Source of the DNA: Aequorivita sp. H23M31
GTDB lineage: Bacteria; Bacteroidota; Bacteroidia; Flavobacteriales; Flavobacteriaceae
Length of the DNA: 64,000 bases
NCBI RefSeq assembly: GCF_004022485.1
Contig: NZ_CP034951.1
Coordinates: 1-64,000, forward strand
Direction of reading: 5' to 3'
Positions 1 through 8,000 of the stretch are shown here, piece by piece. The position numbers and the translations under genes were made by a program. The notes below the pieces were generated by a model. The model saw only the letters and a list, made by a program, of their open reading frames with translations, did not search any database and was not told the origin of the DNA. Positions within the stretch are counted from its first letter, which is position 1, and every line of letters starts with the position of its first letter.

Positions 1-2449
1 AAAACAAGCAGATGGCTCCTTTGATTTTAAGGGGTTTTTCGATAGACTATTACGAAGTGGGCCACTTTTTCTGATTTCATTTCTGATTACATTTTCCATT
101 GCATATTATTTTAATATCCGCAAGCTTCCTATTTATCAAATGGAAAACTTGGTTGCCATTAAAGACGATCAGAATCCCTTTTTTACTACTACTACAAGTC
201 TCACTTTTAATTGGGGTGGAACTACGGATAAAGTAAATACTTCCGTAATTACTCTTCAATCCCGTTCTCATAATGAAAAAATAGTAGAGCGATTACAATT
301 TTATCTAACCTATTTACGGGATGGGAAGTTCCAGTTGATTGATGCGTATAAGCAAACCCCCTTTCTAATTCGGGTGGACACCACAAAAGCTCAGGTATTA
401 AACCAACAATTTAAAGTGGTTTTTAAAGACTCGGTCAATTTTAACCTTTCTGTGTCTTTTGAGGAGGGTAAGAACATAAATCTACAGAATTATACCACTA
501 AAGAGAAGAGCAGTCTCTTTATAGATACAGATGTCTTTTCGAAGGATTATAAATTGGGGGAAAGTATCAGTACTCCTTTTTTTAGTGGTACGTTCATTCC
601 CAATGAGGAGGTGATTTCCAATCCGGGAACTCCTTATTATTTTATCTTTCAGGATTACGATACTACGGTGAAAAATTATTTGAATACCAAGGTTACACCT
701 GAAAGTAAAGGATCTTCGGTATTAAGATTGACTGTAATCGGCAGTAATAAAGCGAAACTGGTAGATTATCTAAATACCTCTATCCAAATACTAAGTGAGG
801 ATATGTTGGAGCGTAAAAACCTATATGCCACGAAGACGATTCAGTTTATCGATAGCAGTCTTGCCAAAAAATCGGCCGAGCTGAACTCTGTTCAAGATGA
901 ACTGAACAAATTTAGAAATAAAAGTGCCGTATACGATTTGGCTACCGAAGGCTCAGAACTTAATTCAAAGTTGAACGCATTAGATCTTCGCAAGGAGGCT
1001 GTAAACCGCGAGTTGAATTATTTTATTACCCTTCAAGAATATCTCACTACCCGAACGGATTACAGAGATGTACCTGCGCCCTCGGTCGCGGGAATATCGG
1101 AAGGTAGTATTATAGCGGGTGTAGGAAAGATTGTTGCACTTGCCCAAGAACGTAATAAACTTCAATATTCATTTAAAGAAGGAGCGCCTGTATTTAATGA
1201 CATTGACCGACAGATTAATGCCGTAAAGTCGGTACTTCTAGAGAATATTCGGTCTTCAAGAAGTTTAAAAGCCGACGAAATAAATTCCATTAATCAGGAT
1301 ATCGGACGTTATGAATCCGAAATCAGAAAACTTCCAAAGGAACAACAAGACCTTTTAAATATCGAACGCCGGTACAACCTCAGCGAGGGAACTTATAATT
1401 TGTTTTTGGCCAAAAGAAGCGAAGCGGGACTTGTAAAGGCCGCAAACGTGAGTGATGTGGTAATTATTGATACTGCTAAGGATACAGGTGGTGGGAAAAT
1501 CGGCCCTAACACTCAGCTCAATTATGTTATGGCGGGGCTTTTGGGGCTGTTTATTCCTTTGTTTATAATATTTGGGATGGCATTCTTTGATACTAAGGTT
1601 GAATATGTAAAGGATCTTGCCAAAATTACGCCTATACCTCTTTTTGGTGTAATCGGGAAAAACCATTCAGGAAATATATTGGCGGTCCTTAGTCATCCCA
1701 AATCGGCTATCGCTGAGGCATTCCGAAGTCTTAGGTCTAGCCTTCAATTTTTATACAAACAACACGGAGTAACGGGTGCAAAGACGGTATTGTTCACTTC
1801 CTCCGTTAGTGGCGAGGGCAAAACTTTCTGTTCCATAAACATTGCCTCCATCTTTGCTTTAAGTGAGAAGCGGACTGTAATTGTAGATCTGGATCTTCGA
1901 AAACCAAAGGTATCCGGAGCTTTTAATATGGATAATTCCATAGGTGTGGTAAACTACCTTATCAACGAAGCCGATCTGGATACTATTACCCAAAAGACAG
2001 AAGTAGATTACTTGGATGTTATTCCGTCTGGGCCTACACCTCCAAATCCTTCAGAGTTGTTGATTGGGGAACGAATGGATGAATTTATGGAGCGCTTAAA
2101 GGAGCGTTATGATTATATTATTCTCGATTCGCCACCTATAGGATTGGTTTCTGATGCTATGGAGATTATAAAATATGCCGATGCTACATTATATATGGTA
2201 CGTCATAACCGAACCCGAAAAAACATGCTCACATTTGTTAATGAGAAGTATAAGCGGGGAGAAATAAAGCATATAAGTATTGTTCTTAATGAATATGTAG
2301 AAAAATCTGGAAGAGGTTTTGGTTACGGCTATGGGTATGGATATGGATATGGAGATGGATCGTACAAATCCTATGGAGATGGCTATCATGGACCCCTTGG
2401 AAAAAAATCGTTAGCGGATAGGATTAAAAATATTTTTAAACAAACTTGA
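1..2449 (+). CDS. Exopolysaccharide chain-length regulator / BY-kinase (Wzc-like), 5' partial
   Basis: The reading frame is open from base 2 upstream of the first ATG (140), so the true start lies beyond the left edge. The extra codons encode a hydrophobic segment (about 68-115), which fits the first membrane helix of a Wzz/Wzc protein. Then follow a long periplasmic part rich in helix, a second membrane helix (about 1520-1590), and a cytoplasmic kinase domain with Walker A (SVSGEGKT, about 1805-1828), Walker A' (VDLDLRKPK) and Walker B (ILDSPP). The C-terminus has a Gly/Tyr-rich tail with alternating GY residues, the usual site of tyrosine autophosphorylation. By family knowledge it controls polymer length in Wzy-dependent capsule or exopolysaccharide export at the inner membrane. 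No partner genes are visible; they may lie to the left. Confidence 0.9.
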   Translation, partial: KQADGSFDFKGFFDRLLRSGPLFLISFLITFSIAYYFNIRKLPIYQMENLVAIKDDQNPFFTTTTSLTFNWGGTTDKVNTSVITLQSRSHNEKIVERLQFYLTYLRDGKFQLIDAYKQTPFLIRVDTTKAQVLNQQFKVVFKDSVNFNLSVSFEEGKNINLQNYTTKEKSSLFIDTDVFSKDYKLGESISTPFFSGTFIPNEEVISNPGTPYYFIFQDYDTTVKNYLNTKVTPESKGSSVLRLTVIGSNKAKLVDYLNTSIQILSEDMLERKNLYATKTIQFIDSSLAKKSAELNSVQDELNKFRNKSAVYDLATEGSELNSKLNALDLRKEAVNRELNYFITLQEYLTTRTDYRDVPAPSVAGISEGSIIAGVGKIVALAQERNKLQYSFKEGAPVFNDIDRQINAVKSVLLENIRSSRSLKADEINSINQDIGRYESEIRKLPKEQQDLLNIERRYNLSEGTYNLFLAKRSEAGLVKAANVSDVVIIDTAKDTGGGKIGPNTQLNYVMAGLLGLFIPLFIIFGMAFFDTKVEYVKDLAKITPIPLFGVIGKNHSGNILAVLSHPKSAIAEAFRSLRSSLQFLYKQHGVTGAKTVLFTSSVSGEGKTFCSINIASIFALSEKRTVIVDLDLRKPKVSGAFNMDNSIGVVNYLINEADLDTITQKTEVDYLDVIPSGPTPPNPSELLIGERMDEFMERLKERYDYIILDSPPIGLVSDAMEIIKYADATLYMVRHNRTRKNMLTFVNEKYKRGEIKHISIVLNEYVEKSGRGFGYGYGYGYGYGDGSYKSYGDGYHGPLGKKSLADRIKNIFKQT

Positions 2450-2573
2450 TTGGGTCCCGTTTTATAATAGCAATTCATCCTGGAACAATAACTTTTAAAT
2501 TATGTTGAGATGGGTATTCTTATTATAACCAACTATTTTTTAGAATATTTCACCAAATCTAATATGTTTTTCT

Positions 2574-2581
2574 TATTTTCG
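2574..2581 (+). promoter_or_regulatory. Possible -7 box for rpsU (7 of 8)
   Basis: TATTTTCG differs from the Bacteroidetes TAnnTTTG box by one base and lies 30 bp before the rpsU start. No clear -33 TTTG was seen, so this is a weak call. Confidence 0.35.
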
Positions 2582-2594
2582 CGGTCCAAAAGAG

Positions 2595-2604
2595 AGGAGG
2601 TGAT
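2595..2604 (+). promoter_or_regulatory. Strong Shine-Dalgarno site of rpsU
   Basis: AGGAGGTGAT is complementary over 10 bases to the usual 16S rRNA 3' end, with the GGAGG core 10 nt before the ATG. Other starts in this window (tuf, rplK, rpoB, pyrG) have only A-rich leaders. In Bacteroidetes the anti-SD is covered by bS21, bS18 and bS6, so a strong SD on rpsU itself fits the autoregulation described for Flavobacterium johnsoniae: ribosomes lacking bS21 translate rpsU better. Confidence 0.85.
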
Positions 2605-2610
2605 GACACT

Positions 2611-2805
2611 ATGTTAATTATACCAGTTAAAGACGGAGAAAATATTGATAGAGCGCTAAAGCGTTTTAAGCGAAAGTTCGATAGAACCGGCACCATGCGC
2701 CAACTTCGATCCAGACAAGCTTTCATGAAGCCATCTGTAAGAAAAAGAGCACAAATGCAAAAAGCACAATATATCCAAGGTCTTAGAGATCAGGAAGATA
2801 TTTAA
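2611..2805 (+). CDS. rpsU: 30S ribosomal protein bS21
   Basis: A 64-residue, highly basic protein with the bS21 pattern: N-terminal IPVKDGENIDRALKRFKRK and a basic helix with RKRAQMQKAQY. Position 54 is tyrosine, the residue reported to contact and sequester the anti-Shine-Dalgarno of 16S rRNA in Bacteroidia ribosomes. Length is normal for the phylum. The ATG is fixed by the exceptional SD just upstream. A hairpin with a T tract follows, so it is probably transcribed alone. Expression is likely self-limiting through the SD (established for relatives, inferred here). Confidence 0.97.
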   Translation: MLIIPVKDGENIDRALKRFKRKFDRTGTMRQLRSRQAFMKPSVRKRAQMQKAQYIQGLRDQEDI

Positions 2806-2850
2806 TAAGTTTTGGAGATCGCATTAATCGGTCTCAAGAACCATATCATA

Positions 2851-2885
2851 AATCCGTTGGAATAACTTCCAGCGGATTTTTTTTT
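2851..2885 (+). terminator. Rho-independent terminator of rpsU
   Basis: A 12-bp stem (AATCCGTTGGAA with TTCCAGCGGATT, one G-T pair) and a TAAC loop, followed by a run of nine T, sits 46 bp after the rpsU stop. Confidence 0.9.
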
Positions 2886-2996
2886 GTGGTCATATCTTTC
2901 GCTAATAATCCATATATTAGGTTATTTTGTAGAAGTAAAAATAACTTTCGAGCCCCCATTCTCTTACTTAATGGAGATGGGTAAACCAAAAAAGAA

Positions 2997-3881
2997 ATGT
3001 CTATTTCCCATTTTGTTAACTACCTAGAACTCGAGAAGAAGTATTCCGAGCATACGGTTGCTGCTTATGTAAAGGATTTGAAGGATTTCCAGCATTTTGC
3101 AGTGAACGAATATCAATATGGGGATATAGTGGATGTCAATTATTCAGTTATAAGAAGTTGGATTGTTTCCCTCGTAGATGCTGGTATTTCAAATAGGACG
3201 GTAAACAGAAAAATTTCTTCATTAAAAACATATTATAAGTTTTTATTAAAAACGGGGCAGGTTGAAGCGAGTCCTTTGAACAAGCACAGGTCGCTTAAAA
3301 CCTCAAAGAAGATTCAGGTACCGTTTTCCGAAAGTGAGATCGAAAACGTAATGGATTTATTCACCGGAGATGGTTCGTTTGAAGGAAGGCGAGACAGATT
3401 GATTATTGAACTTTTTTACTCAAGTGGCATACGGCGGGTAGAGCTCATCAATATAAAATTAAACGATATTTCTTGGGCGCAAAAAAATCTAAAGGTTTTG
3501 GGAAAGAGAAATAAAGAGCGTATTATCCCTTTGCTTCCTTCAGTTTTAGCGACTCTACAGGAATATTTGGTCTTTCGGAATGCGCTTGCGGAGATTAAAG
3601 ACAGAGATCATCTTTTTCTGACTTCCAAGGGCGTTAAAATATATGCTAATCTTGTCTATAGAGTAATAAATTCCTATTTTAGTCGAGTGTCCGAAAAAGT
3701 AAAAAAGAGCCCTCACATTTTGAGGCACTCATTTGCCACCCATCTTCTAAATGAAGGAGCAGATATAAATTCGGTAAAGGAGTTATTAGGGCACGCCAGT
3801 TTAGCATCTACCCAAGTTTATACTCGCAATAGCATAGCTAAATTAAAAGAAGTGTATAAAAAGACCCATCCCAGAAATTAA
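2997..3881 (+). CDS. xerC: XerC-like tyrosine recombinase
   Basis: 294 residues with an N-terminal SAM-like core-binding domain (about 1-95) and a C-terminal catalytic domain. All expected active-site residues are present: R146 (GIRRVE), K170 (GKRNKER), H240 and R243 (HILRHSFATHLL), H266 (LLGHAS) and nucleophile Y275 (QVYTR). Length and motifs fit chromosome-dimer resolvases of the XerC/D type rather than phage integrases, which usually have an extra arm-binding domain. Its conserved place between rpsU and hpf in this phylum supports a housekeeping role. Whether it acts alone on dif or with a XerD partner cannot be seen here. Confidence 0.9.
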   Translation: MSISHFVNYLELEKKYSEHTVAAYVKDLKDFQHFAVNEYQYGDIVDVNYSVIRSWIVSLVDAGISNRTVNRKISSLKTYYKFLLKTGQVEASPLNKHRSLKTSKKIQVPFSESEIENVMDLFTGDGSFEGRRDRLIIELFYSSGIRRVELINIKLNDISWAQKNLKVLGKRNKERIIPLLPSVLATLQEYLVFRNALAEIKDRDHLFLTSKGVKIYANLVYRVINSYFSRVSEKVKKSPHILRHSFATHLLNEGADINSVKELLGHASLASTQVYTRNSIAKLKEVYKKTHPRN

Positions 3882-3933
3882 AGTTAACTCTTGCTTATGG
3901 TTTAAAAATACTTAACTCTTAAAATAGATCAAT

Positions 3934-4236
3934 ATGAAGGTAAACGTTCAAACCCCAAATTTTACGGCCAAAGATGAGCTTTTAAGTTTTATGGAAAAAA
4001 GATTATCCAAACTAGAACAGTTTTATGATAGGATAATTTGTGCCGACGTATTTATGAAATTATTGCCAAACAGCGAGAAAGAAAACAAAAGCGTTGAAAT
4101 ATTATTAAGTATTCCAGGCGGTGATATTATGGTGAAAAAGGATGGTAAAACATTCGAGGAGGCCATAGATGGAAATATAAGAATCCTAGAACGTCAGCTG
4201 AAAAAGAAAAAAGAGAAACAAAAAGTATATTTGTAA
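3934..4236 (+). CDS. hpf: Ribosome hibernation-promoting factor (short HPF/RaiA)
   Basis: 100 residues. It starts with KVNVQTPNFTAKDELLSFMEKRLSKLEQFYDRI, the beta-alpha opening of the HPF/YfiA (S30AE) fold, and ends in a lysine-rich tail. It lacks the C-terminal dimerisation domain of long HPFs, so it is the short type. By family knowledge it binds the decoding region of idle 30S subunits in slow growth. It lies 52 bp after xerC and is probably co-transcribed with it; the next gene is a tRNA with its own promoter. Confidence 0.92.
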   Translation: MKVNVQTPNFTAKDELLSFMEKRLSKLEQFYDRIICADVFMKLLPNSEKENKSVEILLSIPGGDIMVKKDGKTFEEAIDGNIRILERQLKKKKEKQKVYL

Positions 4237-4256
4237 GATAATTTCTTCAAAAAAGT

Positions 4257-4286
4257 TTTGTGGAAAAAATAATTTTTCTACATTTG
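4257..4286 (+). promoter_or_regulatory. Promoter of the tRNA-tuf operon
   Basis: A TTTG (-33 element, 4257-4260), an 18-bp spacer and TACATTTG (-7 element, 4279-4286) match the Bacteroidetes consensus TTTG/TAnnTTTG. The transcript would start near 4293, about 80 bp before tRNA-Thr. Confidence 0.8.
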
Positions 4287-4371
4287 CAGTCCGTTAGAAA
4301 TAGCGGACTTTTTTATGCTCTTGAATCGATGCCAAAAACGTTTGATTTTACAGGTAAAAAAGGATTGAAAT

Positions 4372-4445
4372 GCCGATGTAGCTCAGTTGGCTAGAGCAGC
4401 TGATTTGTAATCAGCAGGTCGTGGGTTCGAGTCCCTCTATCGGCT
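4372..4445 (+). tRNA. tRNA-Thr (anticodon TGT)
   Basis: 74-nt cloverleaf. The acceptor stem GCCGATG pairs with TATCGGC (with a G-T at the base), the anticodon stem is GCTGA/TCAGC with loop TTTGTAA, and the T arm contains GTTCGAG. Discriminator base is T and CCA is not encoded. It is first in a run of four tRNAs. Its last 17 nt are copied three more times downstream. Confidence 0.96.
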
Positions 4446-4810
4446 CTTGAAATATTGAAAAGTGTATCAGGGATTAAAGTGGTTTCAAAAAGGAACAGAT
4501 TTTAATTGGGACGAGAAGTTTATCCTGAGCGCAGTCGAAGGGAGTCCCTCTATCGGCTCTTGAAATATTGAAAAGTGTATCAGGGATTAAAGTGGTTTCA
4601 AAAAGGAACAGATTTTAATTGGGACGAGAAGTTTATCCTGAGCGCAGTCGAAGGGAGTCCCTCTATCGGCTCTTGAAATATTGAAAAGTGTATCAGGGAT
4701 TAAAGTGGTTTGAAAAAGAAACAGATTTTAATTGGGACGAGAAGTTTATCCTGAGCGCAGTCGAAGGGAGTCCCTCTATCGGCTCTTGAAATATTGAAAA
4801 GTGTATCAGG
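4429..4810 (+). repeat. 113-bp tandem repeat seeded in the tRNA-Thr 3' end
   Basis: The stretch GAGTCCCTCTATCGGCT recurs at 4429 (inside the tRNA), 4542, 4655 and 4768, a spacing of exactly 113 bp. There are three full units plus 43 bp of a fourth. The first two units look identical; the third has a few substitutions near 4710-4725. Each unit ends with GTTTATCCTGAGCGCAGTC followed by GAAGG, a motif resembling short interspersed repeats common in Bacteroidetes. No tRNA 5' half or anticodon arm is present in the extra copies, so they are not tRNA genes. Short frames crossing this area are not believable genes. Confidence 0.93.
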
Positions 4811-4856
4811 TTTTTTTAATTCAGAATTTAGAATTCTGAATCCAGAATTAAAAAAA
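4811..4856. repeat. AT-rich palindrome (AATTCAGAATT family)
   Basis: Inner sequence of overlapping AATTCAGAATT/GAATTCTGAAT units flanked by T7AATTC and GAATTA7, which pair as a 12-bp stem. It lies between the Thr repeat array and tRNA-Tyr. Related copies are at 5009-5040, 48464-48488, 56972-57003 and 57970-58002. Confidence 0.8.
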
Positions 4857-4858
4857 CC

Positions 4859-4940
4859 GGGGAGATACTCAAGCGGCCAACGAGGACAGACTGTAAATCT
4901 GTTGGTTTCACCTTCGCAGGTTCGAATCCTGCTCTCCCCA
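4859..4940 (+). tRNA. tRNA-Tyr (anticodon GTA)
   Basis: 82 nt with a long variable arm, as expected for a class II tRNA. Acceptor GGGGAGA/TCTCCCC, anticodon stem ACAGA/TCTGT with loop CTGTAAA, T loop GTTCGAATC, discriminator A. CCA is not encoded. Confidence 0.96.
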
Positions 4941-5008
4941 CAACATTCCCGCAAAGGCGGGATTCTCAAGCCTGATTGGATTTGAAGTTCATTAAAATAT
5001 TGAAAATC

Positions 5009-5040
5009 TAATTCTGAATTCTTTCATTCTGAATTCATAA
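5009..5040. repeat. AT-rich palindrome (AATTCAGAATT family), copy 2
   Basis: ATTCTGAATTC occurs twice, ten bases apart at its start-to-end gap, followed by ATAATT. It fills the gap between tRNA-Tyr and tRNA-Gly. Confidence 0.6.
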
Positions 5041-5048
5041 TTAAATAA

Positions 5049-5121
5049 GCGGGAGTAGCTCAGTTGGTAGAGCGTCAGCCTTCCAAGCTGAATGTCGCCG
5101 GTTCGAACCCGGTCTCCCGCT
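5049..5121 (+). tRNA. tRNA-Gly (anticodon TCC)
   Basis: 73 nt. Acceptor GCGGGAG/CTCCCGC, D arm AGCTCAGTTGGTAGAGC, anticodon stem TCAGC/GCTGA with loop CTTCCAA, T arm CCGGTTCGAACCCGG, discriminator T. CCA is not encoded. Confidence 0.97.
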
Positions 5122-5202
5122 CTAAATAAGTTTCAAGTTGATAGTTTCTTGTTACAAGTTTCTCAACTTGAAATCTTAAACCTGAAACTACAAACCGTAA
5201 AG

Positions 5203-5372
<170 letters not shown>

Positions 5373-5403
5373 GTGTTGTGTTTAAAACACCTTCAATTTT
5401 AGG

Positions 5404-5450
5404 TTACGAGCCCATAAAGAACTAATGGTAGCTCGTAAATTGCGTTTTTT
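5404..5450 (+). terminator. Hairpin with T run before tuf (terminator or attenuator)
   Basis: TTACGAGC (5404-5411) pairs with GCTCGTAA (5431-5438), with an inner CCAT/ATGG pairing, and TTTTTT follows at 5445-5450. It could end or attenuate transcription between the tRNA cluster and tuf; no separate tuf promoter was recognised, so partial read-through is likely. Confidence 0.55.
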
Positions 5451-5495
5451 ATACATCAGAACACTAATATAAACTAAGATTAAAATTAATACAAA

Positions 5496-6683
5496 ATGGC
5501 AAAAGAAAAATTCGATCGGTCAAAACCACACTTAAATATTGGTACAATTGGACACGTAGATCACGGAAAAACAACTACGACTGCAGCTATTACTAAAGTT
5601 TTGGCTGATGCAGGATATTCTCAAGCAACATCATTTGATCAAATTGATAATGCGCCAGAAGAAAAAGAAAGAGGTATTACTATTAACTCTTCGCACGTAG
5701 AATACCAAACAGCTAACCGTCACTATGCACACGTTGACTGTCCTGGTCACGCGGATTACGTGAAAAACATGGTTACAGGTGCCGCTCAAATGGATGGTGC
5801 CATACTTGTGGTTGCTGCTACAGATGGTCCAATGCCACAAACACGTGAGCACATTCTATTGGGTCGCCAGGTAGGTATTCCAAGAATTGTTGTTTTTATG
5901 AACAAAGTTGACTTGGTTGATGACGAAGAGCTTTTGGAGCTTGTTGAAATGGAAATCCGTGACCTTCTTAACTTTTACGAGTATGATGGTGATAACGGTC
6001 CTGTTGTCCAAGGTTCTGCTTTGGGAGCGCTTAACGGTGAGCAAAAATGGGTTGACGCTCTTCTTAAATTAATGGAAGAAGTTGATAACTGGATTGAAGA
6101 GCCTGTTCGTGATATCGAGAAGCCTTTCTTGATGCCTATCGAAGACGTTTTCTCAATTACTGGTCGTGGAACTGTTGCTACAGGTCGTATCGAAACTGGT
6201 GTTGCTAAAACTGGAGATCCAGTTGAGATCATCGGTATGGGAGCTGAGAAATTGACTTCTACTATTACCGGTATTGAAATGTTCCGTCAAATCCTTGATA
6301 GAGGTGAAGCTGGAGATAACGCAGGTATCCTACTTAGAGGTATTGAGAAAACTCAAATCTCTAGAGGTATGGTTATTGTAAAACCAGGTTCTGTAACTCC
6401 TCACAAGAAATTTAAAGCTGAGGTTTATATCCTTAAGAAAGAAGAGGGTGGACGTCACACTCCATTCCATAATAATTACCGTCCGCAGTTCTACGTTCGT
6501 ACAACTGACGTAACTGGAACTATTACTCTTCCAGAGGGAGTAGAAATGGTTATGCCTGGTGATAACTTGACTATCAATGTTGAGTTGCTTCAGTCAATCG
6601 CAATGAACGTAGGTCTTCGTTTCGCAATCCGTGAAGGTGGGCGTACTGTAGGTGCCGGTCAGGTAACTGAAATTATAGAATAA
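5496..6683 (+). CDS. tuf: Elongation factor Tu
   Basis: 395 residues, the normal length. GTPase motifs are G1 GHVDHGKT (19-26), G3 DCPGH (81-85) and G4 NKVD (136-139), followed by the two beta-barrel domains, ending in [10 protein letters not shown]. It carries aminoacyl-tRNA to the ribosome in the cytoplasm. The leader is A-rich without a Shine-Dalgarno. Codon use is strongly biased, as expected for a very highly expressed gene. It follows the four tRNAs, the same order as the thrU-tyrU-glyT-thrT-tufB operon of E. coli. Confidence 0.99.
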   Translation: MAKEKFDRSKPHLNIGTIGHVDHGKTTTTAAITKVLADAGYSQATSFDQIDNAPEEKERGITINSSHVEYQTANRHYAHVDCPGHADYVKNMVTGAAQMDGAILVVAATDGPMPQTREHILLGRQVGIPRIVVFMNKVDLVDDEELLELVEMEIRDLLNFYEYDGDNGPVVQGSALGALNGEQKWVDALLKLMEEVDNWIEEPVRDIEKPFLMPIEDVFSITGRGTVATGRIETGVAKTGDPVEIIGMGAEKLTSTITGIEMFRQILDRGEAGDNAGILLRGIEKTQISRGMVIVKPGSVTPHKKFKAEVYILKKEEGGRHTPFHNNYRPQFYVRTTDVTGTITLPEGVEMVMPGDNLTINVELLQSIAMNVGLRFAIREGGRTVGAGQVTEIIE

Positions 6684-6699
6684 GTAATTTGATATTCAG

Positions 6700-6740
6700 A
6701 AGCTCTAGGTTTTCACATTAGGTGAAGGCCTGGAGCTTTT
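6700..6740 (+). terminator. Hairpin after tuf
   Basis: AAGCTCTAGG (6700-6709) pairs with CCTGGAGCTT (6729-6738), with an inner TTCAC/GTGAA extension, then TTTTAT. It is a likely terminator or processing site between tuf and tRNA-Trp; the T run is short. Confidence 0.65.
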
Positions 6741-6852
6741 ATAACAGATTTGGTTGCTCATTAAAGACTAAATCCATCTGGATTTTATTTTGTTTAAGGA
6801 GCTTTTTGAAATATGGTTGTTTTATTCACGGTTTCATTTTGGAGCCTGAAAA

Positions 6853-6865
6853 ACGGATGTAGCTC
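6853..6865 (+). other. Fragment resembling the tRNA-Trp 5' end
   Basis: ACGGATGTAGCTC matches the first 13 nt of the tRNA-Trp gene (ACGGGTGTAGCTC, 6899-6911) at 12 of 13 positions, 46 bp upstream. The rest of a tRNA is missing. Confidence 0.55.
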
Positions 6866-6898
6866 TCCCGATAGTTATCTGGATATTAGAGTACAAAT

Positions 6899-6971
6899 AC
6901 GGGTGTAGCTCAGTTGGTAGAGCACTGGTCTCCAAAACCAGGTGTCGTGAGTTCGAGTCTCGCCTCCCGTG
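6899..6971 (+). tRNA. tRNA-Trp (anticodon CCA)
   Basis: 73 nt. Acceptor ACGGGTG with CTCCCGT leaves a T-T mismatch at the sixth pair; anticodon stem CTGGT/ACCAG with loop CTCCAAA; T arm with GTTCGAGTC; discriminator G. It sits between tuf and secE. CCA is not encoded at the 3' end. Confidence 0.94.
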
Positions 6972-7189
6972 CAAATGGAGAGATTTTTCCGAAAGTGAAT
7001 AAAAATTTTTCATAAAAGGAAAAGGGAAATTTTTATAATCTTCGATTATAGATCAACGTTTCAGGATTTAGCTGGGCGTTCAGAGTGATAACCACTTAAT
7101 TATCTCGAGCTTAATTTGAAATCAGGAACACTAAATCTTCACAGGAGATTCCACAATGGGATTTTTCCTAATATATTATACGGCGACAA

Positions 7190-7378
7190 ATGGTAAATTA
7201 TATTACAGAATCTTACAACGAACTAAAAAACCACGTTACTTGGCCAACTTGGGCCGAAGCTCAGAAATTGACCGTTATCGTAGCGGTATTTTCTATTTTG
7301 CTTGCTTTGGCTGTATGGGGTGTTGACTCCGTTTTCAGCAAAGTGGTAGGTTTATATTTTGAATGGATCAAGTCGTAG
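7190..7378 (+). CDS. secE: Preprotein translocase subunit SecE
   Basis: 62 residues with the short SecE form: an amphipathic N-terminal part with the conserved ELKNHVTWPTWAEAQ segment and one membrane helix (about 26-46). It stabilises SecY in the inner-membrane SecYEG channel. It ends 3 bp before nusG, so the two are co-translated from the same transcript, as in most bacteria. Confidence 0.96.
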   Translation: MVNYITESYNELKNHVTWPTWAEAQKLTVIVAVFSILLALAVWGVDSVFSKVVGLYFEWIKS

Positions 7379-7381
7379 GAA

Positions 7382-7936
7382 ATGACTGAAACAGCAGCAA
7401 CAAAAAAATGGTATGTCGTCCGGTCCGTTAGTGGGCAGGAAAACAAGATAAAATCCTATATCGAAAACGAAATAAAGCGTTTAGAGCTGGAGGATTTTAT
7501 CGATCAAGTGCTCGTACCAACAGAGAAAGTAATTCAGATTCGCAACGGGAAAAAAGTGAACAAAGAACGTGTTTATTTTCCCGGTTACATCATGATTCAA
7601 GCGAACCTTGGTGGCGAAATACCGCATATTATTAAATCCATCAATGGGGTTATTGGTTTTTTGGGTGAAACCAAAGGGGGTGATCCAGTACCACTTAGAC
7701 AATCGGAAGTAAATAGATTGTTAGGTAAAGTAGATGAACTTTCCGTTAAAGATGATAGTGTAAGCATACCCTTCACTATTGGCGAGACCGTAAAAGTAAT
7801 TGACGGACCGTTTAATGGATTTAACGGAACTGTTGAAAAAATTAATGAAGAAAAACGCAAGCTGGAAGTAATGGTGAAAATTTTCGGAAGAAAAACACCG
7901 CTGGAACTCAGCTATATGCAAGTTGAAAAAGTTTAA
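7382..7936 (+). CDS. nusG: Transcription termination/antitermination factor NusG
   Basis: 184 residues. The N-terminal NGN domain starts with KKWYVVRSVSGQENKIK and contains VYFPGYIMI; the C-terminal KOW domain contains GPFNGFNGTVEKINEEKR. It binds RNA polymerase and links it to Rho or the ribosome. It follows secE directly and precedes rplK by 64 bp. Confidence 0.97.
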   Translation: MTETAATKKWYVVRSVSGQENKIKSYIENEIKRLELEDFIDQVLVPTEKVIQIRNGKKVNKERVYFPGYIMIQANLGGEIPHIIKSINGVIGFLGETKGGDPVPLRQSEVNRLLGKVDELSVKDDSVSIPFTIGETVKVIDGPFNGFNGTVEKINEEKRKLEVMVKIFGRKTPLELSYMQVEKV

Positions 7937-8000
7937 TTGTTACGCTTAATAGGTTTTTTTTAGGCTTCCACTTATAAAGAACCGCATTAAAAATTAAAAA

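Noticed and set aside
2997..3881. Phage or island integrase next to tRNA genes
   Set aside because: Length, motifs and the rpsU/hpf context fit the housekeeping Xer type; no phage or island genes follow.
4429..4810. Possible CRISPR array
   Set aside because: Units are 113 bp, contiguous and without unique spacers; it is a plain tandem repeat.
4700..4985. Two overlapping short frames across the tRNA-Thr repeat array and tRNA-Tyr
   Set aside because: They are made of tRNA sequence and tandem repeats on opposite strands; not protein genes.
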